64,000 nucleotides of DNA. Source: Flectonema sp. DT1601. Its lineage: Eukaryota > Euglenozoa > Diplonemea > Diplonemida > Diplonemidae. This document shows positions 38,970 through 49,711 of the stretch, one piece after another. The notes beneath the pieces are model-generated. The model did not search any database, was not told the origin of the DNA, and worked only from the letters and a program-made list of their open reading frames with translations. The position numbers were made by a program, and so were the translations under genes. How positions within the stretch are numbered: the stretch's first letter is position 1; the number at the start of each line of letters is the position of its first letter. The stretch is from assembly GCA_964019425.1 (NCBI GenBank), contig OZ025798.1:248001-312000 (forward strand), read 5' to 3'.

Positions 38970-40277
38970 TCACTTGGAAATCAGGTGGTTTGGTATACAG
39001 ATCGCATCTCCGGCACCAGTTCCATTCTCAAAGTAGCATCCGTAACCAGATCCCATCAACCTTTTGGTATCGTCAGCACCTCTTGCCGAATCCCAGACGC
39101 CCATTAAACCACAAATTACTATAGCACAATTAGTCACTGTTTCCGCGTCTGCTAGTGTCCATCCCTGATTGCAGCTCGATGATTGCCTGACGATTGTCAA
39201 ATATAAGCAAGGAACCGATGGTGGTGGAGTAGGTGCTGGTGGTGGAGGAGTAGGTGCTGGAACTGGAGTTGTGTTGTTTGGCATACAGATCATGTCTGTG
39301 GCACCAATTCCATCCTCAACAAAGCATCCGTAACCAGATCCCACCAACCTTTTGGTATCGTCAGCACCTCTTGCCGTATCATAGGTGCCCATTATACTAC
39401 AAATTATTCCAGAACACCTATTTATTGTGTCCGAATCTGCTGGTGTCCATCCCGAATTGCAGCTCGATGAAAAAGTGTTGACTGTCAGAGAAGAGCAAGG
39501 TACCGATGGTGGTGGAGTAGGTACTGACGGTGGTGGAGTAGGTGCTGGAACTGCAGTTGTGTTGTTTGGCATACAGATCATGTCTGTGGCACCACTTCCA
39601 TCCTCAACAATACATCCGTAACCAGGTCCCACCAATCTTTTGGTATTGTCAGCACCTCTTGCCACACCCCAGTTGTCCATTTTACCACAAATTGTTGCAA
39701 CACAATTACTCATTGTTTCCGTGTCTACTGGTGTCCATCCCAGATTGCAGCTCGATGATTGCCTGACGATTGACAGCGAATAGCAAGGTACCGATGGTGG
39801 CGGAGTAGGTGCTGGTGGTGGCGGTGTTGGTGCTGGAACTGGAGTTGTGTTGTTTGGCATACAGATCATGTCTCTGGCACCACCACTCGCAACATAGCAT
39901 CCGAAACTAGATCCCATTAACATTCTGGTACTGTCAGCACCTCTTGCCGTACCCCAGCTACCCATTAAACCACAAATTGTTGCAGCACACATATTTATTG
40001 TGTCCGTGTCTGCTGGTTTCATTCCCGAATTGCAGCTCGATGATTGCCTGACGATACTCAGTGAGCTGCAATCAAAAGCAGTCTGTTTGTATTTTAATAA
40101 CACCCGACAATACCGATACTAAATTCAGACTGTTAGTTGGTACGAAACTCTTGTTGTACAAACTAACTAAGTAACCCTTCCACACAACAACAAATCATTT
40201 CAATAAGGAAGGGAATGATGAAATAATAAACATACCGAAGACGCAAACAAACCGATAACAACAACAAAAGTCTTCAT
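38970..40277 (-). CDS. Array copy 13: secreted six-cysteine multidomain protein, 4 domains
   Basis: Exon 1 is 40236-40277 and exon 2 is 38970-40082, with a 153-nt intron. The product is 384 residues, closest to copies 5 and 9: it shares PADTDTINMC and GGARDMICMPN in domain 1 with copy 9 and has four domains like copy 5. Class I promoter with CTATTTATAG at 40,343-40,353. Confidence 0.85.
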
Positions 40278-42448
40278 CTTATTTATTTACTGTCATCAGG
40301 AGGTAAAAAAAGATACTCAAGGAAGAACAAAGGCAACATGCAACTATAAATAGGGTTGCTTCACATAACTACTCACTTTAAATAGGAATCCACTTCGGTC
40401 AATACTATAAATACCATTTTCAGGAATCAGGAGGGGAGGAGGTGAGTACAGCCTAATTGAAGCAAAGCTTCTGATGATTGAAATACTATTACCACCACCA
40501 CCTGTTATTTTAGGAATTTAATCAGAATGAAAATAAAAAGTTACAGCAAGAAAAAGAATCAGCCAAACTTAACTTTCCTTTTACTTTCCTACTCATTCAT
40601 TTTGTGTGCCATCCAGTAGCCTGTGAAAGGAATAAGTTAGGTTAAGTTACACTGTCACAATTCTCTTTCTTCTGAACAGGTTTATCTGTACAAGAAGAAA
40701 AAAAAAAGGGAGGAAAAAAAGGAAACAAGAAAAGAATGTGTTTCCAGCATTTGAAAAAGAAGATAGAGAAAACATTAAATAAATCTTTCTGCTGTTCTGT
40801 TTCTTCAAAAGCAAGGGAGATGCTGTCTTGTCCTACTCAACAAAGGGACAGCTTAACTTAGTTGGTGTTAGTTAGTATATGAGATCACTAAGATAATGTA
40901 TTAAATCAAAATATATATAAAAAAGGAAAGCCCTCGCAACACATTGTTCTGCTGTTCCGTAAAACACTTGTGGTGGAATACCTAGTTTCAGGTCTTAATC
41001 TTATACTATACTTGGTAAGTTGGTAGTATTTAGAATATGAGATACTGTTAATAGTTATCAGTCAATCAAAAAAACAATAGAACGCAACAATTCGTAGGAC
41101 AACAAACAAATAATGGTTGGTTGGGCTTAAATCAACTTCCCCAGTCTTCTTCAGCGAAGAAAGTACGGGGGAACACTGCGGTGTCAAGCCTGTCTACTTT
41201 AATGAACAAGGCTAAACTTTGAATTCCCGTGCCAAATGTTAATGAAATATCGGATCTCAACACAAACGTTTCTGAAATGGACAGCTCCACAAACGAAAGT
41301 ATTCGAAATGGATGCAAAGAAAAAAGAAAAAGGAAAAAAATCTGTTTTCCTTTGGGATTATTGTTTTAAAGAGGAACAAGTATGAAGAAGTGATCCAAAT
41401 CCCTTAAAAATATTCAAAACAGAATATAATTCGTTAGTCAGGTGACGATTCACTGAAGACCAACAATATTGAATCGAAACAACGATGAGAGGAATAGAGA
41501 GGAAAGCTGTGCTATTAAGACATTAATTTGATTTTATCAGAACTGCAACACAGAACGTCACAACAGTGAAGTGTCAAATGTTACTGAAATGTCGGATTAC
41601 AACACAAACGATTCCGGAAGAGAAATTAATAAAAAAGAAATTCGCTGGTCTACTCAGCGCCTTCGCCCTTCTCAGCAAACAGACCACGTCAATATGGTTA
41701 TTTGCCTGATAGCTTATTAAACCATTGAACTGATAAAAATATAAAAACCAAAATAAAAAGAAACACACAAACTAAAAAATCGTAGAACATCAAACATTAA
41801 TCACACTGGATCTAACTTCAGAAGACTTAATCTCCTCCAGCAATGAATTAAAGTAGTTTGAACTTTAACAAACACATAAAAAATACACATCATATATCTT
41901 TGAAATGAACAATTACAGCAATGAATGTCACTACTACCCAAAGCGCCCGACACGAGTCTTACTCATATCGAAAACAATAGCGAAGGCCGAGCAGATTGTG
42001 AGAACTTGGGCTGCAAATAAAAAGATCACAAGATTACTAAAGGAAACTCCCAGTAGATAACAGTATTTCCTTGATCAGGAATTCTTCTTGCTCGAGGAAA
42101 CTCTTGTAAAATTAAGTTTTTTGAAAGTTTGCGAAAGAAACTACTCATAAGACAACAATACCCTTTATTCTTAAAGGTTTCCGCTTTTTATTCGAATTCT
42201 TGCAAACGGGTCCCGCATACAAATATAAAGAAATCCACTAACAACATTCAAAATGTATAATATTAATTGGTTAATAAATTTAAACTAGGAACTATGATCG
42301 TACTTCAATGATTCACTGTTACCTAACTAAACTTATCGCTATTGATCGAAACAATAATGAGACGAATAGAGAGGAAAGGCACGCTATTAAGATATTAAAT
42401 TGATTTTATCAGAACTACAACACAGAATGTCACAACAGTGAAGTTCTC
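40278..42448. repeat. Array spacer 13 (long type)
   Basis: No gene. Class I promoter, common block, long path, gene-less 3' flank at about 41,475-41,570, and the intact 3' flank of the truncated copy from about 42,250. Confidence 0.6.
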
Positions 42449-42587
42449 TCACTTGGAAATCAGGTGGTTTGGTATACAGATCGCATCTCCGGCACCAGTT
42501 CCATTCTCAAAGTAGCATCCGTAACCAGATCCCATCAACCTTTTGGTATCGTCAGCACCTCTTGCCGAATCCCAGCTGTCCATTATA
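42449..42587 (-). pseudogene. Truncated array copy: last half-domain only
   Basis: From the TGA at 42449-42451 the sequence reads as the C-terminal half of a last domain (SARGADDTKRLMGSGYGC, then FENGTGAGDAICIPN, HLISK). It breaks off at 42,587 inside the domain, between cysteines 4 and 5. Upstream sequence is foreign, so no start, signal or intron remains. The 3' flank is normal. Confidence 0.85.
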
Positions 42588-43119
42588 TTTTTTGTTCCTC
42601 AACAAAGAGCTTCATTGCCCTGCCTGCACTGTGATCTCTTCTTATGGTCTGTGTTGAACTATGCAATCGCCCTTGACACATTGGTGGCAGAGTTCACCAT
42701 CTCACCAATGTTAAGCAACTCCTCCCTTGACCACTTCTCATAGCAGCGAGACGTTTGTGCTCTTTTACCCGCTGCTCTTTCTTTATCAAACCCAGCACCA
42801 CCTTGCTTTCAGGGGTTCAAAAGCATCCCGTTTTTTCAAAAAATTGTGCATAGTGAAAAATTTCATACTCAAAAACTACCATTTTACAGTCAAAATGTGT
42901 ACTTTCATACTTTTTTAAAAATCCACCAAGTTTTTTTTCCGAGAATCCACCATCTTTTTTATATCCAAAGTTGTTATAATCCAAATTTTTTATACACCGT
43001 GATATTTATAATTACAGTAATTTGAATTCATCAGAATTGTAACGCAGAACGTCACAACAGTGAAGTTCCAAATGTTACTTAAATGTCGGAACACAGAATG
43101 TCACAAATATGAAGTTCTC
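42588..43119. other. Non-array insert with a Myb/SANT-like relic, then short 3' flank
   Basis: Bases 42,588-43,015 match nothing else in the window. On the minus strand at about 42,594-42,745 a broken frame reads KWSREELLNIGEMVNSATN, then VSRAIA, a stop, and FNTDHKKRSQCRQ. The spacing of W, IA, F and QCR resembles a Myb/SANT DNA-binding helix set. The rest is AT-rich with no gene. From about 43,016 a diverged array 3' flank resumes. The cause could be a transposon relic replacing the 5' part of the truncated copy. Confidence 0.4.
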
Positions 43120-43950
43120 TTACTTGGAAATCAGGTGGCTTGGCATACAGATCACGTTTCCGACACCAGTTCCATTCTCAACATAGCATCCGTAACCAGA
43201 TCCCATCAATCTTTTGCCCCCGTCAGCACCTCTTGCCATATCCCAGTTGTCCATTAAACCACAAATTGTTGTAGAACACGTAACCATTGTTTCCGTGTCT
43301 GCTGGTGTCCATCCCAGATTGCAGCTTGATGATTGCTTGATGATTGACAGCGAAGAGCAAGGTACCGATGGTGGTGGAGTAGGTGCTGGTGGTGGTTGAG
43401 TAGGTGTTGGAACTGGAGTTGTGTTGTTCGACATACAGATGATACTTCCCGTACCACTTCCATTCTCAATAATGCATCCGTAACCCAATCCCATGAATCG
43501 TTTGTTAGGGTCAGCACCTCTTGCCATATCCCAGGTGCCCATCAAATCACAAATAGTTCTCGAACAAGCAGTCATGGTGTCCGTGTCTGCTGGCCTCAAT
43601 CCCGAATCGCACACCATCGAATGTTGCTTAACCATCACGTGGGAGCAATTTGGAGTTGGTGGTGTTGGAGTTGGAGTTGGAGTTGGGGTTGGTACCGGTG
43701 GAGGTGTTGGAGGGTGGCTTGGCATACAGATCACATCTCCGGCACCAGTTCCATTCTCAACATAGCATCCGTAACCAGATCCCATCAACCTTTTGGTATC
43801 GTCAGCACCTCTTGCCATATCCCAGTTGTCTATTAAACCACAAATTGTTGTAGAACACGTAACCATTGTTTCCGTGTCTGCTGGTGTCCATCCCAGATTG
43901 CAGCTTGATGATTGCTTGTTGATACTCAGTGAGCTGCAATCAATAGCAGT
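43120..43950 (-). CDS. Array copy 14, exon 2: secreted six-cysteine protein, 3 domains
   Basis: This exon ends at a CAAACAG acceptor (43951-43957) and joins exon 1 at 51,383-51,424, about 7.4 kb away. With exon 1 the product would be 290 residues. It is the partner of copy 7: the middle domain starts NCSHVMVKQHSMVCDSGLRP and is preceded by a PTPTPTPT linker. Domains 1 and 3 are SINKQSSSC and SIIKQSSSC types with CSTTICGL. No internal stop or frameshift is seen. Whether such a long intron is spliced is unknown; the coding exon itself has not decayed. Confidence 0.75.
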   Translation of the reverse strand, partial: TAIDCSSLSINKQSSSCNLGWTPADTETMVTCSTTICGLIDNWDMARGADDTKRLMGSGYGCYVENGTGAGDVICMPSHPPTPPPVPTPTPTPTPTPPTPNCSHVMVKQHSMVCDSGLRPADTDTMTACSRTICDLMGTWDMARGADPNKRFMGLGYGCIIENGSGTGSIICMSNNTTPVPTPTQPPPAPTPPPSVPCSSLSIIKQSSSCNLGWTPADTETMVTCSTTICGLMDNWDMARGADGGKRLMGSGYGCYVENGTGVGNVICMPSHLISK

Positions 43951-43978
43951 CTGTTTGTATTTTAATAACACCCGACAA

Positions 43979-43986
43979 TACCGATA
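43979..43986. repeat. Target site duplication, left copy (TACCGATA)
   Basis: The same eight bases occur at 51,258-51,265. In uninterrupted copies the intron reads AATACCGATACTAAATTC, so removing the insert and one copy restores the family sequence. Confidence 0.75.
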
Positions 43987-44327
43987 GTTAGTTAGTTAGT
44001 TAGTTAGTTAGCTAGCCCGACATACCATCGAGTACCGGTTAGATAGACACAACAGGGTGGAACGGTTAACCACCTGTGAGTCCCCAATACTACGACTTTA
44101 TGTCGAACCTGATCCCTGAGAGGATCACTTTTTTAGCGTAAGCGAGGAAATCTAATGTTCGAGAGACACTGATACCTCAATGCTTCGGCCTTGACCGGTT
44201 CGCCAGCGAAATAACAAAGTTTGGGGAGGGGAAAGGAAGTTGATAATGATAATGATAATGATAAAAGGCAAAAACAAAAAAGAATTGGCTTTAACTTCAA
44301 CTATACAGAAAATAATGATATAACACT

Positions 44328-44354
44328 GTGATTTTTTGTTTGTGCACGAAACCG
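44328..44354. repeat. Core direct repeat of the VIPER-like element, 3' copy
   Basis: Twenty-seven bases (GTGA-T6-GTTT-GTGCACGAAACCG) lie downstream of the RT-RNase H stop. They match 47,896-47,922 in 26 of 27 positions and in the same orientation, as in split direct repeats used by tyrosine recombinase elements. Confidence 0.75.
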
Positions 44355-44490
44355 GACCCCTTTCCAGTGGATTGTTCGTGGCCGTCGTGTCTAGTTTGAT
44401 ATGGTATCTATCAAAGTTGGGAGAATAACGGTCTTTTATGAGATAATAAACCGATGTGATGCGGTGTTCGTTCTTCTTGTGTATCATTTC

Positions 44491-47091
44491 TTAGTATGCT
44501 TCATCTTCCAGTCTAGTGTGCTTGTCAGCAATATTGTCCTCGCTCACCACGTACTCGACGTGCAGAACTGAACTAGACCTGTCCAACAGTCGATGAATAG
44601 TCCGTAACATGGGTTGTACATTTTGTTGTAGAGAATAGCCACGGTGCAACGAACCGATAACTCCCTTGTTGTCTACATGTCCTGTCACCCTGCAACTCTG
44701 CAGTTTTAACTCTGTCACTACATATTCAATGGCCTTGACTACTGCGAAAAATTCCTTTTCGAAAATCCCCATGTTCACTATATCGTGCGGGAAGCGTCCT
44801 CTCCGATAAGAGTTTCCCACTACAAATGCCCAGGCTTTTGTACTTGCATCAGATACGAAAGTTATTTCTGTTTCATATCTACGCTTATTCCACCGCACCC
44901 ATTCGTTCTTCACAAGCTCCCTGAACTCGAGCCTAAGAGAGTTCATGTACTCCTCTGAGATTTTCACTGCTGTGTTCCAGAAAACCTTAGATTTCGGGTC
45001 GCCTTCCTGCATCAGTTCAGACATTCCCATCAGGAGTTCTGTCGCCTCGTGTAGACGTAATCTCAGCGCATGACGTCTCCACAAAATGATTCCCGAAATC
45101 TTCCAGTAACTACGTCGTAGGTTCACGCGTGAGTCCAAGATCATTTTCCCTGGTTCAGCGACCGCTTTGACCCATTTTTCCTTTAGTTTCCAACATTTCC
45201 TCGTCAAGTCAGCTTCTATTCCTAATGTGATTATGTATGTGTTGGGTTCTGTGACCGCGCCTATCGTAATTGAATATTTCAGACATAGAGTTCGGAATCT
45301 ATCTCTAACCGATTGTAGAACCTGTATATCATCCGCCGCAAAGATGGCATTGTCAATCCACCCAATGCCGGACACATCCCTCCCATCTATTGCATCTTCG
45401 ATCAGATTCAGAAGAACAGCCTGGGCCAATTGAGGTGCACCTCTGTACCCCATCGGCAGACGTGTCATCCGGTAGATCTTCTTGTCTACTCGAAAAGAGA
45501 ACAATGGTCTAATTCTTTCAGGAATCGGGAATTGAAAGAAATACGATGCAAAGTCAAACTCGCAAGCGTATCTACGTGGTAGCAAGGTTTCCACTATCGT
45601 TTCGTAAGACGGTAGCCTGCATGGCGGTAACGAGGTATAAGCTGTTAACTCAGTAATAGTCTTACAATTTAGGATGAAACGTAATTGTCCAGGTGTACTT
45701 TTCGGTATGAGAAACGCAGAGTGCATGAATCTATTCGTCGTCGATCTAGGAGATGGTTCGGCGAAACCAAGCTCAAGCATGCGTTCGGTATGAGGTTTTA
45801 ATTGGACATTCTTTGCGCCTATCCCAGATTCGTCTTCTTGTGGCGAATTGTTAATCACTTGGATGACAAAGTTCGGATCTGCAATCCATCTCATGTTTGT
45901 TCTCAGGTTCGGATAGCTTCCCACTAGCAGTTCCATGTTTACCGGTTCCATTCTTATTCCAGATATGGTTCCGTCATAACATGTTCGCGGACAACGTGTT
46001 CCAGTTATCCCCGTTAGCCATCCTTCCGCGTAGTCGTACATGCGGAATCCTGCTTCCAATTTTGAAGCCCAAAAAGGTCTGTCATGGATAGCTTTCACTG
46101 CAGTAGTGCGGCCGCTTTTATCGTATTCCGAGTCGAGGTCCAAGTCTCCGGCGGTATGTAGAACTGGGTTGACGTCCCTGATGCATGCCGCGCCATCGCC
46201 TGAGCGTCCCGTTCCGACGACTCCAACGCGACATACGTGAGTGCACTGTGACGTATGTAGTGGCTCGTGGTGTCGAGATGTCTTTCCAGCCATCTGTTGT
46301 ATCCCGATCGGTTCAAACCCGTGAATACCATTTCGCCATTCGTTGTTGTCAACCATTGCAACACCACGCGGAATAAAGAGCCATTTTTTGCTACCAGAAT
46401 CCATTGACCTCGTCTCGTTTTGTCGGTCTTCCCCCCGACCAAGCCAATTAGGTAACCGTTCCTGACTTCTCGGATGTCCCGTCTCCTCAGTAGCATCAGG
46501 TCGATAAATCTCGCCGCCAGAGACCATTGTGTGGCCAACACCGCTACATACATCCCTTCCTGTCGACGGATTACTTCCGTGATCTCTTCCTTGGTGCGTA
46601 TTTTCGTCAGCATTCCCTCCCTTCGCTGATTTTCGTCTGTTGACCTTGTCATGGCCTTCCGGAATGCAGCTGTGGGCGGAATTGCAGCCGAGCGAAAACT
46701 TGCCAAGTATTGGTTCGCCGACTGTGGTTGCAACTCTCCCAAGTTGATCTTTGCCTGTAGCCACAGGAGGAAACTCCGCGTCGGCGGCATATCCGGTTTT
46801 ATCGCACATATGGTTGCATCGAAGGGGATCCAATTTCGCATTACCGATCTTATCGATGCTTGTGTCGATTCGGCGAAACAACCGGTCAGTGTCAGGTCCA
46901 ACTGACTCTCGAGTTCCTCGAGTTTCTCCGAGTTCACTATGGCAAGTGATTTTTTCGGCGGTCTTCCGATCCGCTTTTTGCCTTGCGTCCCTTCTGGAAC
47001 AGGCCCCCACACATCGTGTGGTTTTCCTCCATTCAATACTTCCTCTTTCCTCCAGCTCCCTTCCCTGAAAAATGACGTTTACGGTCGCCAC
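44491..47091 (-). CDS. Reverse transcriptase - RNase H of the VIPER-like element
   Basis: The open frame spans the whole interval, but only the part below about 46,130 looks like real protein; above that it overlaps gag and the recombinase in other frames and has no recognisable domain. RT: motif A is CEFDFASYFFQF, then LPMGYRGAPQLAQAV. The catalytic box reads GWIDNAIFA, with Trp and Asn where most RTs have YxDD. RNase H follows with FVSDASTKAW, EKEFFAVVKAIE, GHVDNKGVIGSL and DNIADKHTR, giving the expected D-E-D-D set. No upstream ATG is evident near the true start, so expression by frameshift or reinitiation after the recombinase is likely. Confidence 0.7.
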   Translation of the reverse strand: MATVNVIFQGRELEERGSIEWRKTTRCVGACSRRDARQKADRKTAEKITCHSELGETRGTRESVGPDTDRLFRRIDTSIDKIGNAKLDPLRCNHMCDKTGYAADAEFPPVATGKDQLGRVATTVGEPILGKFSLGCNSAHSCIPEGHDKVNRRKSAKGGNADENTHQGRDHGSNPSTGRDVCSGVGHTMVSGGEIYRPDATEETGHPRSQERLPNWLGRGEDRQNETRSMDSGSKKWLFIPRGVAMVDNNEWRNGIHGFEPIGIQQMAGKTSRHHEPLHTSQCTHVCRVGVVGTGRSGDGAACIRDVNPVLHTAGDLDLDSEYDKSGRTTAVKAIHDRPFWASKLEAGFRMYDYAEGWLTGITGTRCPRTCYDGTISGIRMEPVNMELLVGSYPNLRTNMRWIADPNFVIQVINNSPQEDESGIGAKNVQLKPHTERMLELGFAEPSPRSTTNRFMHSAFLIPKSTPGQLRFILNCKTITELTAYTSLPPCRLPSYETIVETLLPRRYACEFDFASYFFQFPIPERIRPLFSFRVDKKIYRMTRLPMGYRGAPQLAQAVLLNLIEDAIDGRDVSGIGWIDNAIFAADDIQVLQSVRDRFRTLCLKYSITIGAVTEPNTYIITLGIEADLTRKCWKLKEKWVKAVAEPGKMILDSRVNLRRSYWKISGIILWRRHALRLRLHEATELLMGMSELMQEGDPKSKVFWNTAVKISEEYMNSLRLEFRELVKNEWVRWNKRRYETEITFVSDASTKAWAFVVGNSYRRGRFPHDIVNMGIFEKEFFAVVKAIEYVVTELKLQSCRVTGHVDNKGVIGSLHRGYSLQQNVQPMLRTIHRLLDRSSSVLHVEYVVSEDNIADKHTRLEDEAY
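46095..47036 (-). CDS. Tyrosine recombinase of the VIPER-like element
   Basis: A frame of about 313 codons whose first codons overlap the end of gag; the first possible start is TTG, so it may be made by frameshifting. An AT-hook-like KKRIGRPPKK lies near residues 20-29. The catalytic set of tyrosine recombinases is visible: Arg176 in AARFIDLMLL, Lys in GGKTDKTRRG (about 203-206), H259-x-x-R262 in HYIRHSALTY, His284 in MARHAS and the nucleophile Tyr293 in QFYIPPE. It would integrate circular cDNA. It appears intact. The RT frame overlaps it throughout. Confidence 0.75.
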   Translation of the reverse strand: MNGGKPHDVWGPVPEGTQGKKRIGRPPKKSLAIVNSEKLEELESQLDLTLTGCFAESTQASIRSVMRNWIPFDATICAIKPDMPPTRSFLLWLQAKINLGELQPQSANQYLASFRSAAIPPTAAFRKAMTRSTDENQRREGMLTKIRTKEEITEVIRRQEGMYVAVLATQWSLAARFIDLMLLRRRDIREVRNGYLIGLVGGKTDKTRRGQWILVAKNGSLFRVVLQWLTTTNGEMVFTGLNRSGYNRWLERHLDTTSHYIRHSALTYVALESSERDAQAMARHASGTSTQFYIPPETWTSTRNTIKAAALLQ

Positions 47092-47892
47092 CGCTCATTT
47101 GGTCACCCTCGTGGGTTTGCCCCGGGAGCGCGGTTCTCATCGTCTCCTTCATCGCGAGGCCAATTAGTCGCTCCGTATACTCCCCGTATCCGTACGTCTT
47201 GAGGTACCCCTCATAGGCGCCGGTCATCTTTCTGTTCCTCGTCGAGAACAGCAGATCTTCCATGCGGTCCACCGCCACTTGCAACGTCTGCCTGACGTGC
47301 CCTGAGCTGTTGGAGACCGGTAGCAGGCCGTCAATCATTCTCAGCAAGTGCCGCATTTCGTGCGACACTGCCCCCCCGCCCTCGACAGCAGTCCCGGGAT
47401 TGCTTTTCCGTTGACTGTGCCGTAACGCTGTTGCAAACCTGCAAACACGTAATTCAGGCCAGACGGGGTTTTTAGGTTTTCCACCCAAGTGACGACCCTA
47501 CGTGGATCCATCGTCACCCGCTCCACTACAGTTAATTCCTTAACTGTTTCCGCAACTGGCATCGTTGCGTTAAAATGTCGCCCTTCCGGTACGAGCATTG
47601 CATATGGGGCTCCATTCCGGAGCACAAACCCACATGGAGGACACACCCATTCCTGGGATGCCTCAGGCAACCACCTGGCTTGGGTGACTTCGTCGTTGCC
47701 TAAACGGGACTTGAGACATTCCGTCTCGCCCATTTCACCGCATCGGTGACAGTTCGTGCCGTCCGTATGTATTTTTCCGCATAACGGAAACACACAACAT
47801 TGGTCTGTCGCTGACGGATGCGCCCCTTCCGGGATCTCAGGCACCTCGACAGTTGACCAGTCGAAATCTTGTGGGATATCTACTTTCGACAT
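47033..47892 (-). CDS. Gag-like protein of the VIPER-like element, split by a frame change
   Basis: The first frame runs from ATG 47,892 to a stop at 47,341. It has Cys/His-rich segments (CCVFPLCGKIH, CHRCGEMGETEC, WVCPPCGFVL) that look like zinc-binding knuckles. The protein then appears to continue in another frame (47,488-47,033, useful part from about 47,385 down; AVSHEMRHLLRMIDGL onward) with a basic C-terminus. The switch lies at a run of seven G on the element strand near 47,370-47,380. This may be a real mutation, a programmed slip or a sequencing error. The core repeat lies just upstream of the ATG. Confidence 0.55.
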
Positions 47893-47895
47893 TTT

Positions 47896-47922
47896 GTGAG
47901 TTTTTGTTTGTGCACGAAACCG
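47896..47922. repeat. Core direct repeat of the VIPER-like element, 5' copy
   Basis: Same-orientation partner of 44,328-44,354, placed three bases upstream of the gag ATG. Confidence 0.75.
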
Positions 47923-48138
47923 TGAACCGACTTAAACTGATAAAGCTAAAGGAGGTTTACGTGTGCTGCCAACATTCTTTTTCGTTCTTACAATACTTGT
48001 TAAATGCAAAAAAAAAAAAGAAAAAAACAGAAGGGAATGGATAGAGAATTCATATGTTAAATAAGTAATAGTAATTATAGTAATCCTGGATGAATTTTGA
48101 CTGCTACTGATGATGACTGACCTAAGAGGATGCCAGTG

Positions 48139-49711
48139 TCACATGCCAAGAGATATGTCGATATAGGACTTAGTCGGAGGTCCACGGACCCTGTGGTCAA
48201 ACCAATTGGGATTAATCCTTTTGTAGTCGGCGTAGTGGATCTTATTCAAAAGATCTGTGAATTGCGTTCCCACGATACCGAGGTAGCAATTCAGTTCCAC
48301 TGTCCATAGATGTTCATGTATCTCCTTGATTTCGGTGCGGTCGTATTCTTGTGTGATGGCCTGCATGACTACGGTCGTGTCATTCGGGGATAACTTTGGA
48401 AGATTGGAGTATCTGTTGAGGTGTCACAGAAGTTTCTGTCTTGGTATGGCTACGCGTAGCGGGAAACTCATTAAGTAGCTGTCCAATTCCTTCAGCATGG
48501 CGGCTAAAAACGGTTGATTGTCTGTATCGAAGAAGGTATGATGGTGCTGGCCTACATCTTCCGTGTCATCTGTCGGGAGATTCGGGAAGAACTTTCGAAC
48601 AATCTGACTCACTCCCTTGCACTTAGAGAGGAGGTGGTTGCGCATCTGTCTCGGTGTGATCACAGAATCGGCAGTCGGTAAGACCCAAACCTGGCAGCTT
48701 AACCAATTTGTGGTGACCAGTGCGTATTTGAGCAATACTCACCTCGTCCTCCCGAGAGATGTCAGGATGAAACCTCTGTACTCTTCCTGCTGATGTAGCT
48801 AAGCAGTGGACATGCATTGTGTCGCGGGATCTGAGCCATTCCCTTCTCACCTGGCTGATTATGGAACATTGGGCCATGCGGTAGTCGAACTCAACTTCCG
48901 TGAGCGGCAGGTCGGAAGCCGCCGCTTTGGAGGCTAGGTTGTCCGCCAATTCATTCCCTATTACACCACAATGGGAGGGTACAAATTGAATTGATATCGG
49001 ACGGTTTAGGGAAGATATCATTTTAAATATCTCGCTGTTAGTACGCGAGGATTGGCATAGATAGCCTTTAGCCAGGCTTCTTAGCGACGACTGGCTATCC
49101 GATATGACGTGAATGCGACCATATGGGAGCCGTGCTGAGTTCTCGCGGATGAGATCGAGGGCTGAGATCAGTGTGCGCTGTTCGGCGTTGTAAATCATGA
49201 GTGAAGGATGGTAGCGCTGTTGCTTCTTGTAGCACTTGTTCCTGTTGACGAGTACTGCCGCGTTGCCACAGTGGTAATTGCCATCCTTGTCCTCGAAATA
49301 CGAAGCATCAGTGTATACTCTGGCAACTGCCGGCGGGAGAGACTCCAACGAAGCGATGGCAAATTTGAGGTTGAGTCCCGAGTCCTGTGACTTTCTGAAA
49401 TCTCTGTTAGGTATAATTGTTACGTTGGGTGGTGTTAACCACGGTACTTGGTAATGTTGTAAATACATCTGCGATCTGAGTCGGGGTGTTGGATAGCGTC
49501 TGGATGAATGCGAGGCTGAAGCTTCCCACGGAGTCTCCTCCTTATTGCCTTTGAAGAGACCCCATGTCGGTAGATTATCATTGTATCGCTGGAATCGTTC
49601 ATAGCACAGTGCTAGGGACTTAGTCAGATGTTGCTGAAACGGTAGAATATCTGACTCTACTGATACTGCTGAGGTCGACGCCGATTGGGAACAGCCCGTT
49701 AGTCTCAACAT
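48139..49711 (-). pseudogene. LINE RNase H and C-terminal zinc-knuckle region, broken
   Basis: From 49,711 to 48,623 one frame carries an RNase H domain: RVYTDASYFED, NAEQRTLISAL, VISDSQSSLRSL and VPSHCGVIGNELADNLASKA give the catalytic D-E-D and the His/Asp end. It then reads CRFCDHTETD and loses frame; the next frame supplies HLLSKC, together the C-C-H-C motif usual at this position in I/ingi-type elements. Further pieces with no clear domain continue to about 48,139 (MQAITQEYDRTEIKEIHEH onward). In-frame stops separate this part from the RT. Confidence 0.7.

Larger units (their letters stand above)
44270..48020 (-). mobile_element. VIPER-like tyrosine recombinase retrotransposon, nested in the LINE
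   Basis: Transcription order is gag (47,892 to 47,033), tyrosine recombinase (47,036 to 46,095), then RT-RNase H ending at 44,491. DIRS and Ngaro elements place the recombinase after the RT; recombinase before RT is the order described for VIPER/TATE elements of trypanosomatids. A 27-bp core repeat brackets the coding part. The outer limits are estimates: on the right from matches to the scars, which end near 48,010; on the left from a match beginning near 44,280. Confidence 0.7.

Noticed and set aside
46130-47091. N-terminal 320 codons of the RT frame as extra protein
   Set aside because: They overlap gag and the recombinase in other frames and show no domain; the open frame is probably fortuitous.
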